Assembly: GCF_013385985.1 (NCBI RefSeq)
Contig: NZ_JACAOY010000006.1
Coordinates: forward strand, 202,119 to 266,118
Reading direction: 5' to 3'
Origin: Pseudomonas sp. B6002
GTDB taxonomy: Bacteria; Pseudomonadota; Gammaproteobacteria; Pseudomonadales; Pseudomonadaceae
Length of the DNA stretch: 64,000 bases
Part shown: positions 35,080-44,668 of the stretch, in pieces
Numbering within the stretch: the stretch's first letter is position 1
How the letters are laid out: each line of letters starts with the position of its first letter
Notes under the pieces: generated by a model
The model's input: only the letters and a program-made list of their open reading frames with translations
The model's database searches: none
What the model was told of the DNA's origin: nothing
Program-made: the position numbers and the translations under genes

Positions 35080-38000
35080 AAGGTGCCTTCCTCGAAATGC
35101 TCGGCGTGTTGTTCGGTAGGGCTGCCCAGGTAGTCGCACAGGGCGGCGATGCTCGGATGAGCGAAGAGTTCGCGCAGGCTCAGCGGGGCCAGGCACACGC
35201 GGCGGCGCTTGAGGGTTTCCACCAGGCGCGTGGCGCTCAGGCTGTCGCCCCCCAGCAGGAAAAAATCACTGTGGCGCCCGGGGATCGGGCGTTGCAGCAC
35301 CTCGCTCCAGATCTCCGCCATTTCCCGTTCCTGCGCACCTTGCGGGGCATCGCTGTGTTCAGTTGCGATGTCCGCCAGGCATTGACGCAGCGCATTGCGG
35401 TCGGCCTTGCCGTTGGCGCTCAAGGGCAGCTCGTTGAGCAGGTGCAGGCTGGCGGGCAGCATGTAGTCCGGCAGGCGCTGGCGCAGCTGTTGACGCAGCA
35501 CTTCCAGCGACACCTCGCCGTCGACCACCACGGCGGCGGCCAGGCTTGGCGGGTTGCCCAGGGTTACCGTGAGCGCCTGGCGTACCTGCGGGCAGGCGAG
35601 CAGGGCGTTGTCGATTTCCCCCAATTCAATGCGATGGCCGCGCACTTTTACCTGTTGGTCGCGGCGGCCGAGAAACTCCAGGCTGCCGTCCGGCCAGTAG
35701 CGGCCCATGTCGCCGGTGCGGTACCAGCGCTGGCCGTCATGCTCGACAAAGCGCTCGGCCGTCAGCTCGGCTGCGCCGCGATACTCCATGGCCACGCCGC
35801 GCCCGCCAATCCACAGCTCGCCGGTGACCCAGTCCGGGCAATCGCGCCCTTGGCTGTCCACCACGCGATAGCACTGGTTGCCCAGCGGGCGGCCGTACGG
35901 GATCGATTGCCAGTGGCGGGGCAACGGCAGGCAAACGGGCTGGTAGTTGGACCAGATCGCCGCTTCGGTGGCACCGCCCATGGCGATCAACTGGCAGCGA
36001 CCATGACTGGCCGCGTGCAGGCGCGCCGGCAGGTCGAGGCCGATCCAGTCACCGGACAACCAGGCCTGGCGCAGCGGCAAGGTGTCGGCCACGGTCAGCA
36101 ACATGTCCAGCAGCATCGGCACCGAGTTCCACAGGGTGACCTGGTGTTGCTGGATCAGGCGCTGCCAGGCCGAGGCATCGCGGCGCTGCTCTTCATCCAG
36201 CAGCACCACGCTGCCGCCCACCGCCAGCACGCCGAAGAGGTCGTACACCGACAGGTCGAAGTCCAGCGCGGACACGGCCAGCAAGCGGTCTTCGGCACCG
36301 ATGACGAAGCGCTGGTTGAGGTCGTCCAGAGTATTACAGGCGGCGCGATGGCTGATCTGCACACCCTTGGGCTCACCGGTGGAGCCGGAGGTGAAGATCA
36401 CGTAGGCCGGGCTGTCGACGCTGACGGCGACGGGCGCGGGCAGTGCTTCGCTGTGCAGGGCCAGGGCCAATTGTTCGGCATCCAGGGTCAGGCGAATGGC
36501 TGCGCGCTGTTCGATGCGTTGGCGGCGCTCCAGCGGTTGGCGCATGCCCATCGGCACGTAGCAGGCGCCGGCGGCCAATACGCCGAACAGGGCGATCACC
36601 GCGTCAGCCCCCCGGGGCAGGTGCACGCCAATGGCGTCGGCGGGTTGCACGCCCTGGGCCTGCAGCCAGGCGGCCACCCGCAGGGCGCCTTCACGCAATT
36701 GCCCATAGCTGACGCGGCGCTCGCCGTCGATCAGGGCCAGGCGTCGGGAGGCGATGGCGAAGGGCGCGTCGAGCAGGGTCCGGGGGGCAATCTCGACGGC
36801 AGTGGCATTAGCCTGGGCGCGTATTTGCGCTTGGTTGCCTGGCAGTGGCAAGGCCAATGGCGCCTGCCAGTCGGCGTCGATCAGCCCGAGCAAAGCCTGA
36901 GTGTAGCTGGCAAAGGCGGCGTCCAGCAGGCCCTCGGGAAACAGCGCATCTACCGCATCCCAGCACAGCACCAGCGCGCCGCGATGTTCATAGAGCTGGT
37001 GGTCGAGCCACACCTGCGGGGTTTCCGACAGGCCGCCAGCGACGATGTCCGGGAAGCCTTCGGGCAGGTCTTGCAGCAGGTCATCGGCCAGCCCCAGGGT
37101 GCTGGTGAACACCACCGGCAATGCGGCGGCCTGCGGTCCGACTCGGCGGGCGCGTTCGCGTTGCACCCAGATGGATGAGCACGCTGCGTGTTGCAGCACA
37201 TCGGCGACTTGCGCCTGCACCGCCTGGGCTTCGCTGAGGAAGCTGGCGTGGGCGCGCGGGTAGACACTCACCGGCGCCAAGGACGTGAAGTCCCCGAGCA
37301 CCTGGCCAATCTGCGGGTGCAGGTCCTGGCGGTCGAACAGCGTCAGGTTGAGGGTGTGCGGCTGGCCGTCGCTCCAGCGCGCCAGGGTCTGGGCATATAC
37401 GCTCAGCAACAGCACCGAGGCGGTGATGCCAGACTCGCGCGCCCGTTGGCGCAAGGCTTGCCACTGCGGCGCGGCCAGGCGGAATTCGCGGCGGCTGAAG
37501 TGCACCTCGCCCAACTGCTGCGGCGCGGTGTGCAACGGTAGCGCCGGCGGGCCGGGCAGGTCGTCCAGGCGTGCCTGCCAATAGGCCTGGGCGAGTGCAA
37601 GGCCCGCCGGGTCGGGTTGGACCTGCAGCACGTAATCGCGAAACGACAGGTCCAGCGCAGGCAGTTGCGTGTGCGGCTGGGTGTAGAGCAGCGCCAGTTC
37701 CGCCAGCAGGCGCTTGATGCTCAGGCCGTCGAGGGTCAGGTAGTCGAAGAACAGCCCGACACGCCAGCCGTGCTCGCCATAGCTGACGGCATGCACCTCG
37801 AACATCGGCCACTGATGGCGCGGGCGCGATGCCCAGCACTCGGCCAGGCGCTGACGGGCGGCGGCCGCGTCAGGCGCCTGGTGCCGATGCACCTGCATCG
37901 GCGGCACCTCGGGCAGGATCACCTGCTGGTCATCGCCCACCAACTGCGCACGCAGCATTTCATGGCGCTGAATGAGGCGGTCCCAGGCCTGTTCGAAGCG

Positions 38001-41000
38001 TGGAATGTCCAGCGCTGCGCCGTCCAGTTCGATCAGGTAGGTGGTGCCGCACGACAGCGGCAGGCCCTGGCTTTGTCCGCGCCAATAAGCTTGTTGCACT
38101 TCGGTGAGCGGGAAGGGTTGATGGCGTTGGCCGGGGTTGGCCACCAGGCGTTGCTCGGCCTGTACACCGGGGGTTTGCAACTGCGCCACGAACTCCGCCA
38201 GGCGCGGCGTGGCAAACAGCTGCCGCAGGCTCTGCGCATTGGCCAGGCCAGCGCGGCGCAGGCGTGCGCTGCATTGGGTGGCGAGCAGGCTGTCGCCGCC
38301 CAAACGGAAGAAATCACTCTGGCGATACACCTGGGCACCGGGCAGCAGCTCGGCCCAGATCGCGGCAACCTGTTGCTCGCGTTCACCGCACGGCGCTTCG
38401 TTGGCGGTGGCATGTTGCGGGTGAGCCTGCTCGGCCAGTGTCACCAGTGCGTGGCGGTCGAGTTTGCCGTTGGCACTCAGGGGCAGCGTGTCCAGCAACA
38501 GCCATTGGCTGGGCAACATGTAGTCGGGCAGTTGCGTGCCGAGGGCCTGGCGCAGTTCCTCGGTGCACAGCGCCCCTTCGGTCGGGACCACCGCCGCCAA
38601 CAGGTGCAACGGCGTACCCACCGCCAGGGCCACCGCCTGGCGGATGCGCGGTTGCACGAGCAGGGCGTTTTCGATTTCGCCCAGCTCGATACGGTGGCCG
38701 CGCACTTTCACCTGGTGGTCGCGGCGGCCGAGGAATTCCAGGCGGCCATCGGGCCAATAGCGGCCCAGGTCACCGGTGCGGTACCAGCGTGCGCCCTGGT
38801 GTTCAACGAAGCGCTCGGCGCTCAGGTCCGGCGCACCTCGGTAACCGTCGGCGACGCCCGCACCGCCGATCCACAGCTCGCCCGCCAGCCAATCCGGGCA
38901 GTCGCGGCCCAGGCTGTCGACCACGCGATATTGCTGGTTGCCCAACGGCGTGCCGTAAGGGATCGAGCGCCAGTGCGCCGGCAAGGGCAGGTCCACCGGT
39001 TGATAGTTGGACCAGATCGCCGCCTCGGTGGCGCCGCCCATGGCGATCAAGCGGCAACCGCCGTTGCTGGCCGTGTGCAGGCGTGCAGGCAGGTCGAGGC
39101 CGATCCAGTCGCCGGACAGCCACGCCATGCGCAGCGGCAGCGTGTCGGCCACGGTCAGCAGCATGTCGAGCAGCAACGGCACCGAGTTCCACAGGGTGAC
39201 CTGGTGTTGCTGGATCAGGCGGTTCCACATCGAGGCGTCGCGGCGTTGCGCTTCGTCCAGCAGCACCACGCTGCCGCCCACGGCCAGCACGCCAAACAGG
39301 TCGTACACCGAGAGGTCGAAGTCCAGTGCTGACACGGCGAGCAAGCGGTCGTTTTCAGTGATGGAGAAACGTTGGTTCAGGTCGTCCAGAGTATTGCAGG
39401 CAGCGCGATGGCTGATCTGCACGCCCTTGGGTTCGCCGGTGGAGCCGGAGGTGAAGATCACATAAGCCGGGCTGTCGGGGCTCACCGCCACAGGTGCCGG
39501 CAGCGGCGCGAAGGCCAGGGCGTGATCCAGCCAGGCAGGGTCGATCAGCGTGTCGATGGCGGCACGTTGGCAGATGCGTTCGCGACGCGCCTGGGGCTGG
39601 CTCGGGCTGAGGGGCACATAACACGCGCCCGCCGTGAGTACGCCATACAACGCCAGCACCGCACGATGGCCACGGGGCAGGCACACGCCCACCGCGTCAC
39701 CCGGTTGCACACCCTGTTCCAGCAGCGCTGCAGCAATCCGCAGGGCGCCCTGTTGCAGCTGTGCGTAGGTGATGCGCTGGTCGCCATTGATCAGGGCCAG
39801 GCGCTCACCGCTGATGGCAAACGGCGCTTGATGCAGCGTGCGTGGAGCAATCGCGGTGGCGGTGGCGTTGACCTGTTGGCGCACCTGGTGCTGCTGCGCT
39901 GGCAAGTGTGCGAAGGCGGGCGCATCCCAAGCATTGTCGTGTTGCAGGTTGTGGAGCAGGTCCAGGTAGGCGCCGAACATGGCGTCCAGCAGGCCCTCGG
40001 GAAACAGCGCGTCCTGGGCATCCCACGCCAGTAGCAGGGCGCCGTCCTCTTCGTAGACCTGGTGGTCGAGCCACACCTGCGGCGTCTGGGAAATCATCTG
40101 GGTGAGGGCGCCGAGGGTTTGCGCGTCCCTTTGGCCCAACAGCGGCGTGCCGAGGTTGCAGGCAAACACCACCGGCGAAAAACTGCGCTGGCCCGCACCA
40201 CGTAGGGCGAGGTCGCGTTGCACCTGCACCCCGGAATAGTCGGCGTGGGCCATGTCGCGGTGGAACTGCGCCTGCACCTGCATCAGTTGCTGGGCGACGC
40301 TGCCGGGCTGGCGCAGGTCGACTTCGAGCAACAGCAGGTTGGTGAAGTCCGCCACGACTTGATCCAGCCCCGGCGTGTCGCCCTGGCGATCGAACAGCGG
40401 CAGGTTGAGCAGAAAGTGCGGCACCTCGCTCCAGCGCCCCAGCACCTGGGCGAAGGCCCCGGCGAGCAGCATGGCCGGGGTGAGCTGGCGCTTGGCGGCG
40501 GCCTCCCGCAGGCGTTGCCACACCGCTGGCGTGAGGCGTTGCTGGCGACGGGTAAAGCGCACCTGCTCGATGGCCTCGGGTTCGCAGGCCAAAGGCAGGG
40601 CGGGGCCGGCGGGCAGGTGGTCCAGTCGCGCCTGCCAGTACTGCGCGGCGCTGGCTTTAGGGGCCGGGCGTTGGGCCAGGTAGTGCGCGAAATGCCAATC
40701 GCGCCCGGCCTCGGTCAGGCGTTCGCCACGGTACAGCGCGGCCAGGTCACGCAGGATCAGGTGCAGGCTGTGCACGTCCGCCACCAGCAGGTCGAGGTCG
40801 AAGTGCAGGCGCGTACGGCCCTCGGGCAGCAGGCTAAGTTGCAGCCCGGCGACTTCGCCGTGTTCGACCGCCAGTTGCCGGTGGGACAGGCTGTCACGCG
40901 TCGCCTGCAAGGCCTGTTCCCGGGCCGCCGGTGCCAGGCCGCGCAGGTCGTGAACCTGCAGCGCGGACATGCCGTCGTCGAGGATCTGCTGGCGGCCTTC

Positions 41001-41453
41001 GTCATCAAACCGCGCACGCAACATGCCGTGCCATTGCTGCAACCCTTGCCAGGCAAAGGCTAGTTGCTGCGGGTCGAGGGCGTCGCCGTCCAGCTCCAGG
41101 TAAGCGTGACAACCGACGCCGCCCAGCACCTGCTCGGCGCCTCGGCCAATCCAGTAGGCGTGTTGCACGTCGGTGAGGGCGAAGGGCGCGGCAGGGTCGA
41201 TCACGACAGCCGCGTTGGCCGCTTTACGCGGGGTGGCCGTGAGGCGTGGCAGCCAGTGGGCGAGGGTCGGTTGTTCGATCAGGTCGGCGAAGGTCACGGG
41301 GGCGCCGGCCTGGCGCCATTGGTTGACCAGGCGCATCAGGTGCAGGGAGTCCAGTCCCAGCTCGATCAGGTTGGCTTGATCGTCCAGCGCCGGGCCACCG
41401 TGCAGCAGCGCGCCAATCTGTTCGCGCAGGTGTTCGACCGTCAGCGCACTCAT
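35076..41453 (-). CDS. Nonribosomal peptide synthetase: ArCP-Cy-A-PCP-Cy-A-PCP
   Basis: 2125 residues. Aryl carrier domain with Ser36 in LGLDSLHLM; Cy1 with DLLVADVHS near 224; A1 with FTSGSTGEPKGV near 668; PCP1 with LGGDSLLAT near 1053; Cy2 with DYLTLDGLS near 1244; A2 near 1688; PCP2 with LGGDSLSAT near 2070. Both A domains read DLYNWSMIW, a variant of the cysteine code. PchE has one Cy-A-PCP and yersiniabactin HMWP2 has two Cy but a single A, so two complete modules in one chain is unusual. Neither A domain carries the inserted epimerase/methyltransferase-like domain of PchE and HMWP2: A8 (QVKVRGHRIELGEI) runs directly into A10. Loads salicylate and builds two thiazolines. Confidence 0.92.
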   Translation of the reverse strand: MSALTVEHLREQIGALLHGGPALDDQANLIELGLDSLHLMRLVNQWRQAGAPVTFADLIEQPTLAHWLPRLTATPRKAANAAVVIDPAAPFALTDVQHAYWIGRGAEQVLGGVGCHAYLELDGDALDPQQLAFAWQGLQQWHGMLRARFDDEGRQQILDDGMSALQVHDLRGLAPAAREQALQATRDSLSHRQLAVEHGEVAGLQLSLLPEGRTRLHFDLDLLVADVHSLHLILRDLAALYRGERLTEAGRDWHFAHYLAQRPAPKASAAQYWQARLDHLPAGPALPLACEPEAIEQVRFTRRQQRLTPAVWQRLREAAAKRQLTPAMLLAGAFAQVLGRWSEVPHFLLNLPLFDRQGDTPGLDQVVADFTNLLLLEVDLRQPGSVAQQLMQVQAQFHRDMAHADYSGVQVQRDLALRGAGQRSFSPVVFACNLGTPLLGQRDAQTLGALTQMISQTPQVWLDHQVYEEDGALLLAWDAQDALFPEGLLDAMFGAYLDLLHNLQHDNAWDAPAFAHLPAQQHQVRQQVNATATAIAPRTLHQAPFAISGERLALINGDQRITYAQLQQGALRIAAALLEQGVQPGDAVGVCLPRGHRAVLALYGVLTAGACYVPLSPSQPQARRERICQRAAIDTLIDPAWLDHALAFAPLPAPVAVSPDSPAYVIFTSGSTGEPKGVQISHRAACNTLDDLNQRFSITENDRLLAVSALDFDLSVYDLFGVLAVGGSVVLLDEAQRRDASMWNRLIQQHQVTLWNSVPLLLDMLLTVADTLPLRMAWLSGDWIGLDLPARLHTASNGGCRLIAMGGATEAAIWSNYQPVDLPLPAHWRSIPYGTPLGNQQYRVVDSLGRDCPDWLAGELWIGGAGVADGYRGAPDLSAERFVEHQGARWYRTGDLGRYWPDGRLEFLGRRDHQVKVRGHRIELGEIENALLVQPRIRQAVALAVGTPLHLLAAVVPTEGALCTEELRQALGTQLPDYMLPSQWLLLDTLPLSANGKLDRHALVTLAEQAHPQHATANEAPCGEREQQVAAIWAELLPGAQVYRQSDFFRLGGDSLLATQCSARLRRAGLANAQSLRQLFATPRLAEFVAQLQTPGVQAEQRLVANPGQRHQPFPLTEVQQAYWRGQSQGLPLSCGTTYLIELDGAALDIPRFEQAWDRLIQRHEMLRAQLVGDDQQVILPEVPPMQVHRHQAPDAAAARQRLAECWASRPRHQWPMFEVHAVSYGEHGWRVGLFFDYLTLDGLSIKRLLAELALLYTQPHTQLPALDLSFRDYVLQVQPDPAGLALAQAYWQARLDDLPGPPALPLHTAPQQLGEVHFSRREFRLAAPQWQALRQRARESGITASVLLLSVYAQTLARWSDGQPHTLNLTLFDRQDLHPQIGQVLGDFTSLAPVSVYPRAHASFLSEAQAVQAQVADVLQHAACSSIWVQRERARRVGPQAAALPVVFTSTLGLADDLLQDLPEGFPDIVAGGLSETPQVWLDHQLYEHRGALVLCWDAVDALFPEGLLDAAFASYTQALLGLIDADWQAPLALPLPGNQAQIRAQANATAVEIAPRTLLDAPFAIASRRLALIDGERRVSYGQLREGALRVAAWLQAQGVQPADAIGVHLPRGADAVIALFGVLAAGACYVPMGMRQPLERRQRIEQRAAIRLTLDAEQLALALHSEALPAPVAVSVDSPAYVIFTSGSTGEPKGVQISHRAACNTLDDLNQRFVIGAEDRLLAVSALDFDLSVYDLFGVLAVGGSVVLLDEEQRRDASAWQRLIQQHQVTLWNSVPMLLDMLLTVADTLPLRQAWLSGDWIGLDLPARLHAASHGRCQLIAMGGATEAAIWSNYQPVCLPLPRHWQSIPYGRPLGNQCYRVVDSQGRDCPDWVTGELWIGGRGVAMEYRGAAELTAERFVEHDGQRWYRTGDMGRYWPDGSLEFLGRRDQQVKVRGHRIELGEIDNALLACPQVRQALTVTLGNPPSLAAAVVVDGEVSLEVLRQQLRQRLPDYMLPASLHLLNELPLSANGKADRNALRQCLADIATEHSDAPQGAQEREMAEIWSEVLQRPIPGRHSDFFLLGGDSLSATRLVETLKRRRVCLAPLSLRELFAHPSIAALCDYLGSPTEQHAEHFEEGTL

Positions 41454-44413
41454 GGCTGCACCTCCGCGGCGCGCTGGGTTTCAACGGCCAGCACGCGCAC
41501 ATGGGGGGCGATGCTGGCGAGTTTTTCGCGGGTTTCTTCCAGTTCCCGTTCGGGCAGCGACAACGAGACAATCCCCGCGCCGGCCTGCACCCAGGCCTGG
41601 CCCTGGTCTTCGAACACGCTGCGCAATACCAGGGCGGCGTCGAGGCTGCCGTCGCTGTCGGCGATCAGCACGCAACCGCTGTAGAGGTCGCGGCTGCGGC
41701 CCTCGTGCTCGGCAATCGCGGCGATGGCTTCACGCTTGGGAATGCCCGATGCGGTCACGGCGGGGAACAGCGCGGCGAAAGCGTGCCAGGCATTGCAGTC
41801 GGGCTTGAGCCGGCCTTTGAGGCGCGAACTCAGGTGCTGCACGCTGCCTCGCCGCGAGATGCCCATGAACTCGCTGACCCCCAGGCCTTGTGGCTCGCAG
41901 ATCGGTTGCAGCTCTTCAAACGCCAGCTTGACCGACACCGCGTGCTCGGCGATTTCCTTGGGGTCCTGGTACAGCGATTGGCGCAGGCGCGCTTCCTCTT
42001 CCACGTCACGGCCCAGCGCGCGCGTGCCGGCCAGGGGCTGGGTGCTCACGGCGCCGCCGGCACTGACTTCCACCACGGTTTCCGGGCTGAAGCCTACGCA
42101 GGAGAACCCGCCCTGATGATGGATGAACGAGCGCGCCGGCGTGTTGGCGCGCCGCCCGGCGCGGTAGCTGGCCACCAGATCGACGCGACCGTCGAGGGGC
42201 ACTTTGCGCGACAGGATGATCTTCTGGTAATCGCCACGGACGATCTGCGCCACGGCGCTTTCGACCTGGCTGCAATACCGCGCAGCGTCATGCCCGGCGA
42301 CGTCCACTAAGGCGGCGCGGGGCAACGGTTGATCCAGGGCGCACTCGGCGTCCAGCGCCTGCACGCGGCTTTGCGCGGCGGCGAGGGCGGCCGGTTGCAG
42401 GGCGCGAATCAGCGCGCAGCCTTCGCGCAGGCGGATCTCCAGGGTGGGGATGTCCAGGTGCAGCAGCGGGCGTGTGCTGGGCAGGTCTGCCAGTTGGTAA
42501 AAGCGTCGCGCCAGTTCAAAGGTAGCAGTGCCGTAGGCGCGCCACTGTTCGAAGGGCAGGGCCTGGGCGGCTTTTTCCAGGGCCAGCGGGATGTCGTCGG
42601 CGGGCCAGCTCCAGCGCTGGCCGGCCACGCTCAATTGCACGGTGCTGCCGCTGAGGCGTACCTGGGCGATGCTGCCCACACCGAGGGACCATTCGCCCTG
42701 GTGCTCGTAAAGGGTCAGGTCCTCGGGCAGGTAGACACCGGCCAGGGCGGCCGCCAGGTCCTGCGGTTCGGCACTGATCGGCACGCGGCATTCCAGGTAG
42801 CGCTGGCGGGGTTCGGCATTGCATTGGAAGCGTTGCTGCAATTGGCGTTTGTCGAGTTTGCCGACGCTGGTCAGGGGCCAGCTGTGCAGGATTTCCAGTT
42901 GGTCCGGCCACTTGTGGCGCGGCAGGCCGAGGCCCTGGAAATGCTGGTGCAGGGTGCTCAAGGCAAAGGGTTGCGGCGTGTGCAGGATCACGCAGGCGCA
43001 CACCCGTTCGCCCAGGCGTTCGTCGGTGAGGGCGACCACGGCGGCGTCTTGCACCAGCGGGTGTTCGCGCAGCAGTTGTTCGATTTCGGCAGCGGCGATT
43101 TTTTCGCCGGCGCGGTTGATCTGTTCCTTGATCCGCCCCTCGACCACCAGGTTGCCGTCGGCGGTCCAGCGCGCCAGGTCGCCGGAATGGAAGAAGCCTT
43201 CGGCGTCGAACACCTGGCGGTTGTGGGCGTCGGCACGGTAATAGCCGGCGATGGTGTAGGGGCCGCGCACGATCAGCTCGCCGACTTCGCCGGGGGCGAC
43301 GGGGGTGCCATTCGCGTCCACCAGGCGCACGTCGTCGGCGCTGCACAGGGGCCGGCCTTGGGTATTGAGCACCACCGATTGCGGGTCATCCAGGCGGGTG
43401 TAGCAGAGCAAGCCCTCGGCCATGCCGAACACTTGTTGCAGGGCGCAGCCCAGGGCGGGCGCGACACGTGCGGCAACGTCGCTGGACAGCCGCGCGCCGC
43501 CGACCTGCAACAGGCGCAGGCTCGACAGGTCACTGTGGTCCCACTCGCGCGCCTGCAGCCACAGCTTCACCAGGGGCGGCACCAGGGCGGTGTGGGTCAC
43601 GCGGTGGCGGGCGATCAGATCGAAGGCTTCATCGGCCCCGGCCGTGCGCGAGAACACCACGCGACCGCCGCTGGACAAGGCACCGATCAGCCCCGGGCAA
43701 GCCAGTGGAAAGTTATGCGCGATGGGCAGGGCGGCGAGGTACACCGAGTTTTGGTCGAACCCGCAGAGTTGCGCAGACGCCATGGCGTTGTAGGCGTAAT
43801 CGGCATGGCTGCGCGGGATCAGTTTGGGGGTGCCGGTGGTACCGCCGGACAGCAACAGCAACGCGGTGCTGTGGGGGTCGACCTTCGCCGGTTCGCGCAG
43901 CGCGCCGTTGACGCTGGCCAGGGTCACGCCTTGAGCGGCCACGGCACCGGCGATGATCAACTGTTTCAGGGACGGGCACAGCGCCAATTGGCGTTCGGCC
44001 ATGGGCCGGTAATCAAAGCCCAGGAAGCGCTCGGCGACGATGTAGGCACTGGGTTCGGCCAGCTCGCACAGGGCCTGGATTTCCCGTTCGCGGTGCGCCG
44101 GCATGGCCAGGATCGGCCATGCGCCCACCCGCAACAGGGCGAACAGGGTGCGGGCGAAGTCGATGCCGTTGGGCAGTTGCACCAGTACGCGGTCGCCGCT
44201 GTGGATGCCGAGGTCGGCCAGCCCACCGGCGAGGCAACACACTTGATGTTCGAAGTCGCGGTAGCTCAGTTGTTGCTCGCCTTCGATCAGGGCGATGCGT
44301 GGTCCGAAGGTGCGTGCCCAGCCTTGCAGGTGCTCATTCAGGCTTTGGGGTTGCCACAGGCCGCCTCCGGTCAGGTGCTGGGCTTGAGTGTCGCGCCAAT
44401 GAAGAGGGTGCAT
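41450..44413 (-). CDS. Fusion of salicylate-AMP ligase (PchD/YbtE-like) and salicylate synthase (Irp9/YbtS-like)
   Basis: 987 residues. Residues about 1-540 are an aryl-acid adenylation enzyme: SGGTTGTPKLIPRSH is the P-loop, and Asn234/Cys239 in HNFPLACPG occupy the ring-binding pocket, Cys instead of Ser indicating salicylate rather than 2,3-dihydroxybenzoate. Residues about 545-985 are a chorismate-utilising enzyme of the Irp9/MbtI type, with PLAGTRALGRD, GSVQHLSSRLKG, FPAVTASGIPKREA and a glycine-rich C-terminus; these enzymes make salicylate from chorismate in one step, which explains why no pchB is present. The two activities are separate proteins in the systems I know. AAGGAG lies eight bases before the ATG. 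First gene of the operon, behind a Fur-box. Confidence 0.92.
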   Translation of the reverse strand: MHPLHWRDTQAQHLTGGGLWQPQSLNEHLQGWARTFGPRIALIEGEQQLSYRDFEHQVCCLAGGLADLGIHSGDRVLVQLPNGIDFARTLFALLRVGAWPILAMPAHREREIQALCELAEPSAYIVAERFLGFDYRPMAERQLALCPSLKQLIIAGAVAAQGVTLASVNGALREPAKVDPHSTALLLLSGGTTGTPKLIPRSHADYAYNAMASAQLCGFDQNSVYLAALPIAHNFPLACPGLIGALSSGGRVVFSRTAGADEAFDLIARHRVTHTALVPPLVKLWLQAREWDHSDLSSLRLLQVGGARLSSDVAARVAPALGCALQQVFGMAEGLLCYTRLDDPQSVVLNTQGRPLCSADDVRLVDANGTPVAPGEVGELIVRGPYTIAGYYRADAHNRQVFDAEGFFHSGDLARWTADGNLVVEGRIKEQINRAGEKIAAAEIEQLLREHPLVQDAAVVALTDERLGERVCACVILHTPQPFALSTLHQHFQGLGLPRHKWPDQLEILHSWPLTSVGKLDKRQLQQRFQCNAEPRQRYLECRVPISAEPQDLAAALAGVYLPEDLTLYEHQGEWSLGVGSIAQVRLSGSTVQLSVAGQRWSWPADDIPLALEKAAQALPFEQWRAYGTATFELARRFYQLADLPSTRPLLHLDIPTLEIRLREGCALIRALQPAALAAAQSRVQALDAECALDQPLPRAALVDVAGHDAARYCSQVESAVAQIVRGDYQKIILSRKVPLDGRVDLVASYRAGRRANTPARSFIHHQGGFSCVGFSPETVVEVSAGGAVSTQPLAGTRALGRDVEEEARLRQSLYQDPKEIAEHAVSVKLAFEELQPICEPQGLGVSEFMGISRRGSVQHLSSRLKGRLKPDCNAWHAFAALFPAVTASGIPKREAIAAIAEHEGRSRDLYSGCVLIADSDGSLDAALVLRSVFEDQGQAWVQAGAGIVSLSLPERELEETREKLASIAPHVRVLAVETQRAAEVQP

Positions 44414-44454
44414 GGTTCGGGCTCCTTGTGAGGGTCGCTGGAAAGCTGGTTTGT

Positions 44455-44473
44455 TGAGAATCATTCTCCTTAT
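44455..44473 (-). promoter_or_regulatory. Fur-box-like site before siderophore biosynthetic operon
   Basis: The minus strand reads AAGGAGAATGATTCTCAAC, with the GAGAATGATTCTC palindrome characteristic of Pseudomonas Fur sites, 42-60 bases before the ligase/synthase start. It lies in the 255-base divergent gap and could also repress the ABC transporter genes. Confidence 0.72.
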
Positions 44474-44527
44474 TCAACGAATGGACTGCCCGAAACCGAA
44501 CGTCATGGCCCTGATCCGAATTTTTTG

Positions 44528-44538
44528 GTTACAACCTT
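44528..44538 (+). promoter_or_regulatory. Candidate AraC/PchR-type activator site, copy 1
   Basis: GTTACAACCTT, identical over eleven bases to the reverse complement of a stretch before the activator gene at 49209-49219. It is in the divergent promoter gap of the biosynthetic and ABC genes, on the side of the latter. Confidence 0.4.
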
Positions 44539-44668
44539 ATGCCCAAAAGTGCGCAGCGCCGGGCCAGCAATAATTCCCATCCGGGGCCTGTGCGAACCGA
44601 TCAGGGGAGCCGTCGACCGGCCGCTTGATCAATCATCCCGGGACACTCGAATCAGGCTGGGGATGGCG

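Noticed and set aside
35097-37178. Plus-strand frame of 693 codons opposite the first NRPS
   Set aside because: Antisense of conserved carrier, adenylation and cyclisation motifs; no own motif.
35076-41453. Yersiniabactin HMWP2 orthologue
   Set aside because: It has two full A domains and lacks the embedded epimerase; there is also no HMWP1-type polyketide synthase in the locus.
42329-44431. Plus-strand frame of 700 codons opposite the ligase/synthase gene
   Set aside because: Shadow of a gene with intact adenylation and chorismate-binding motifs; composition lacks any folded-domain pattern.
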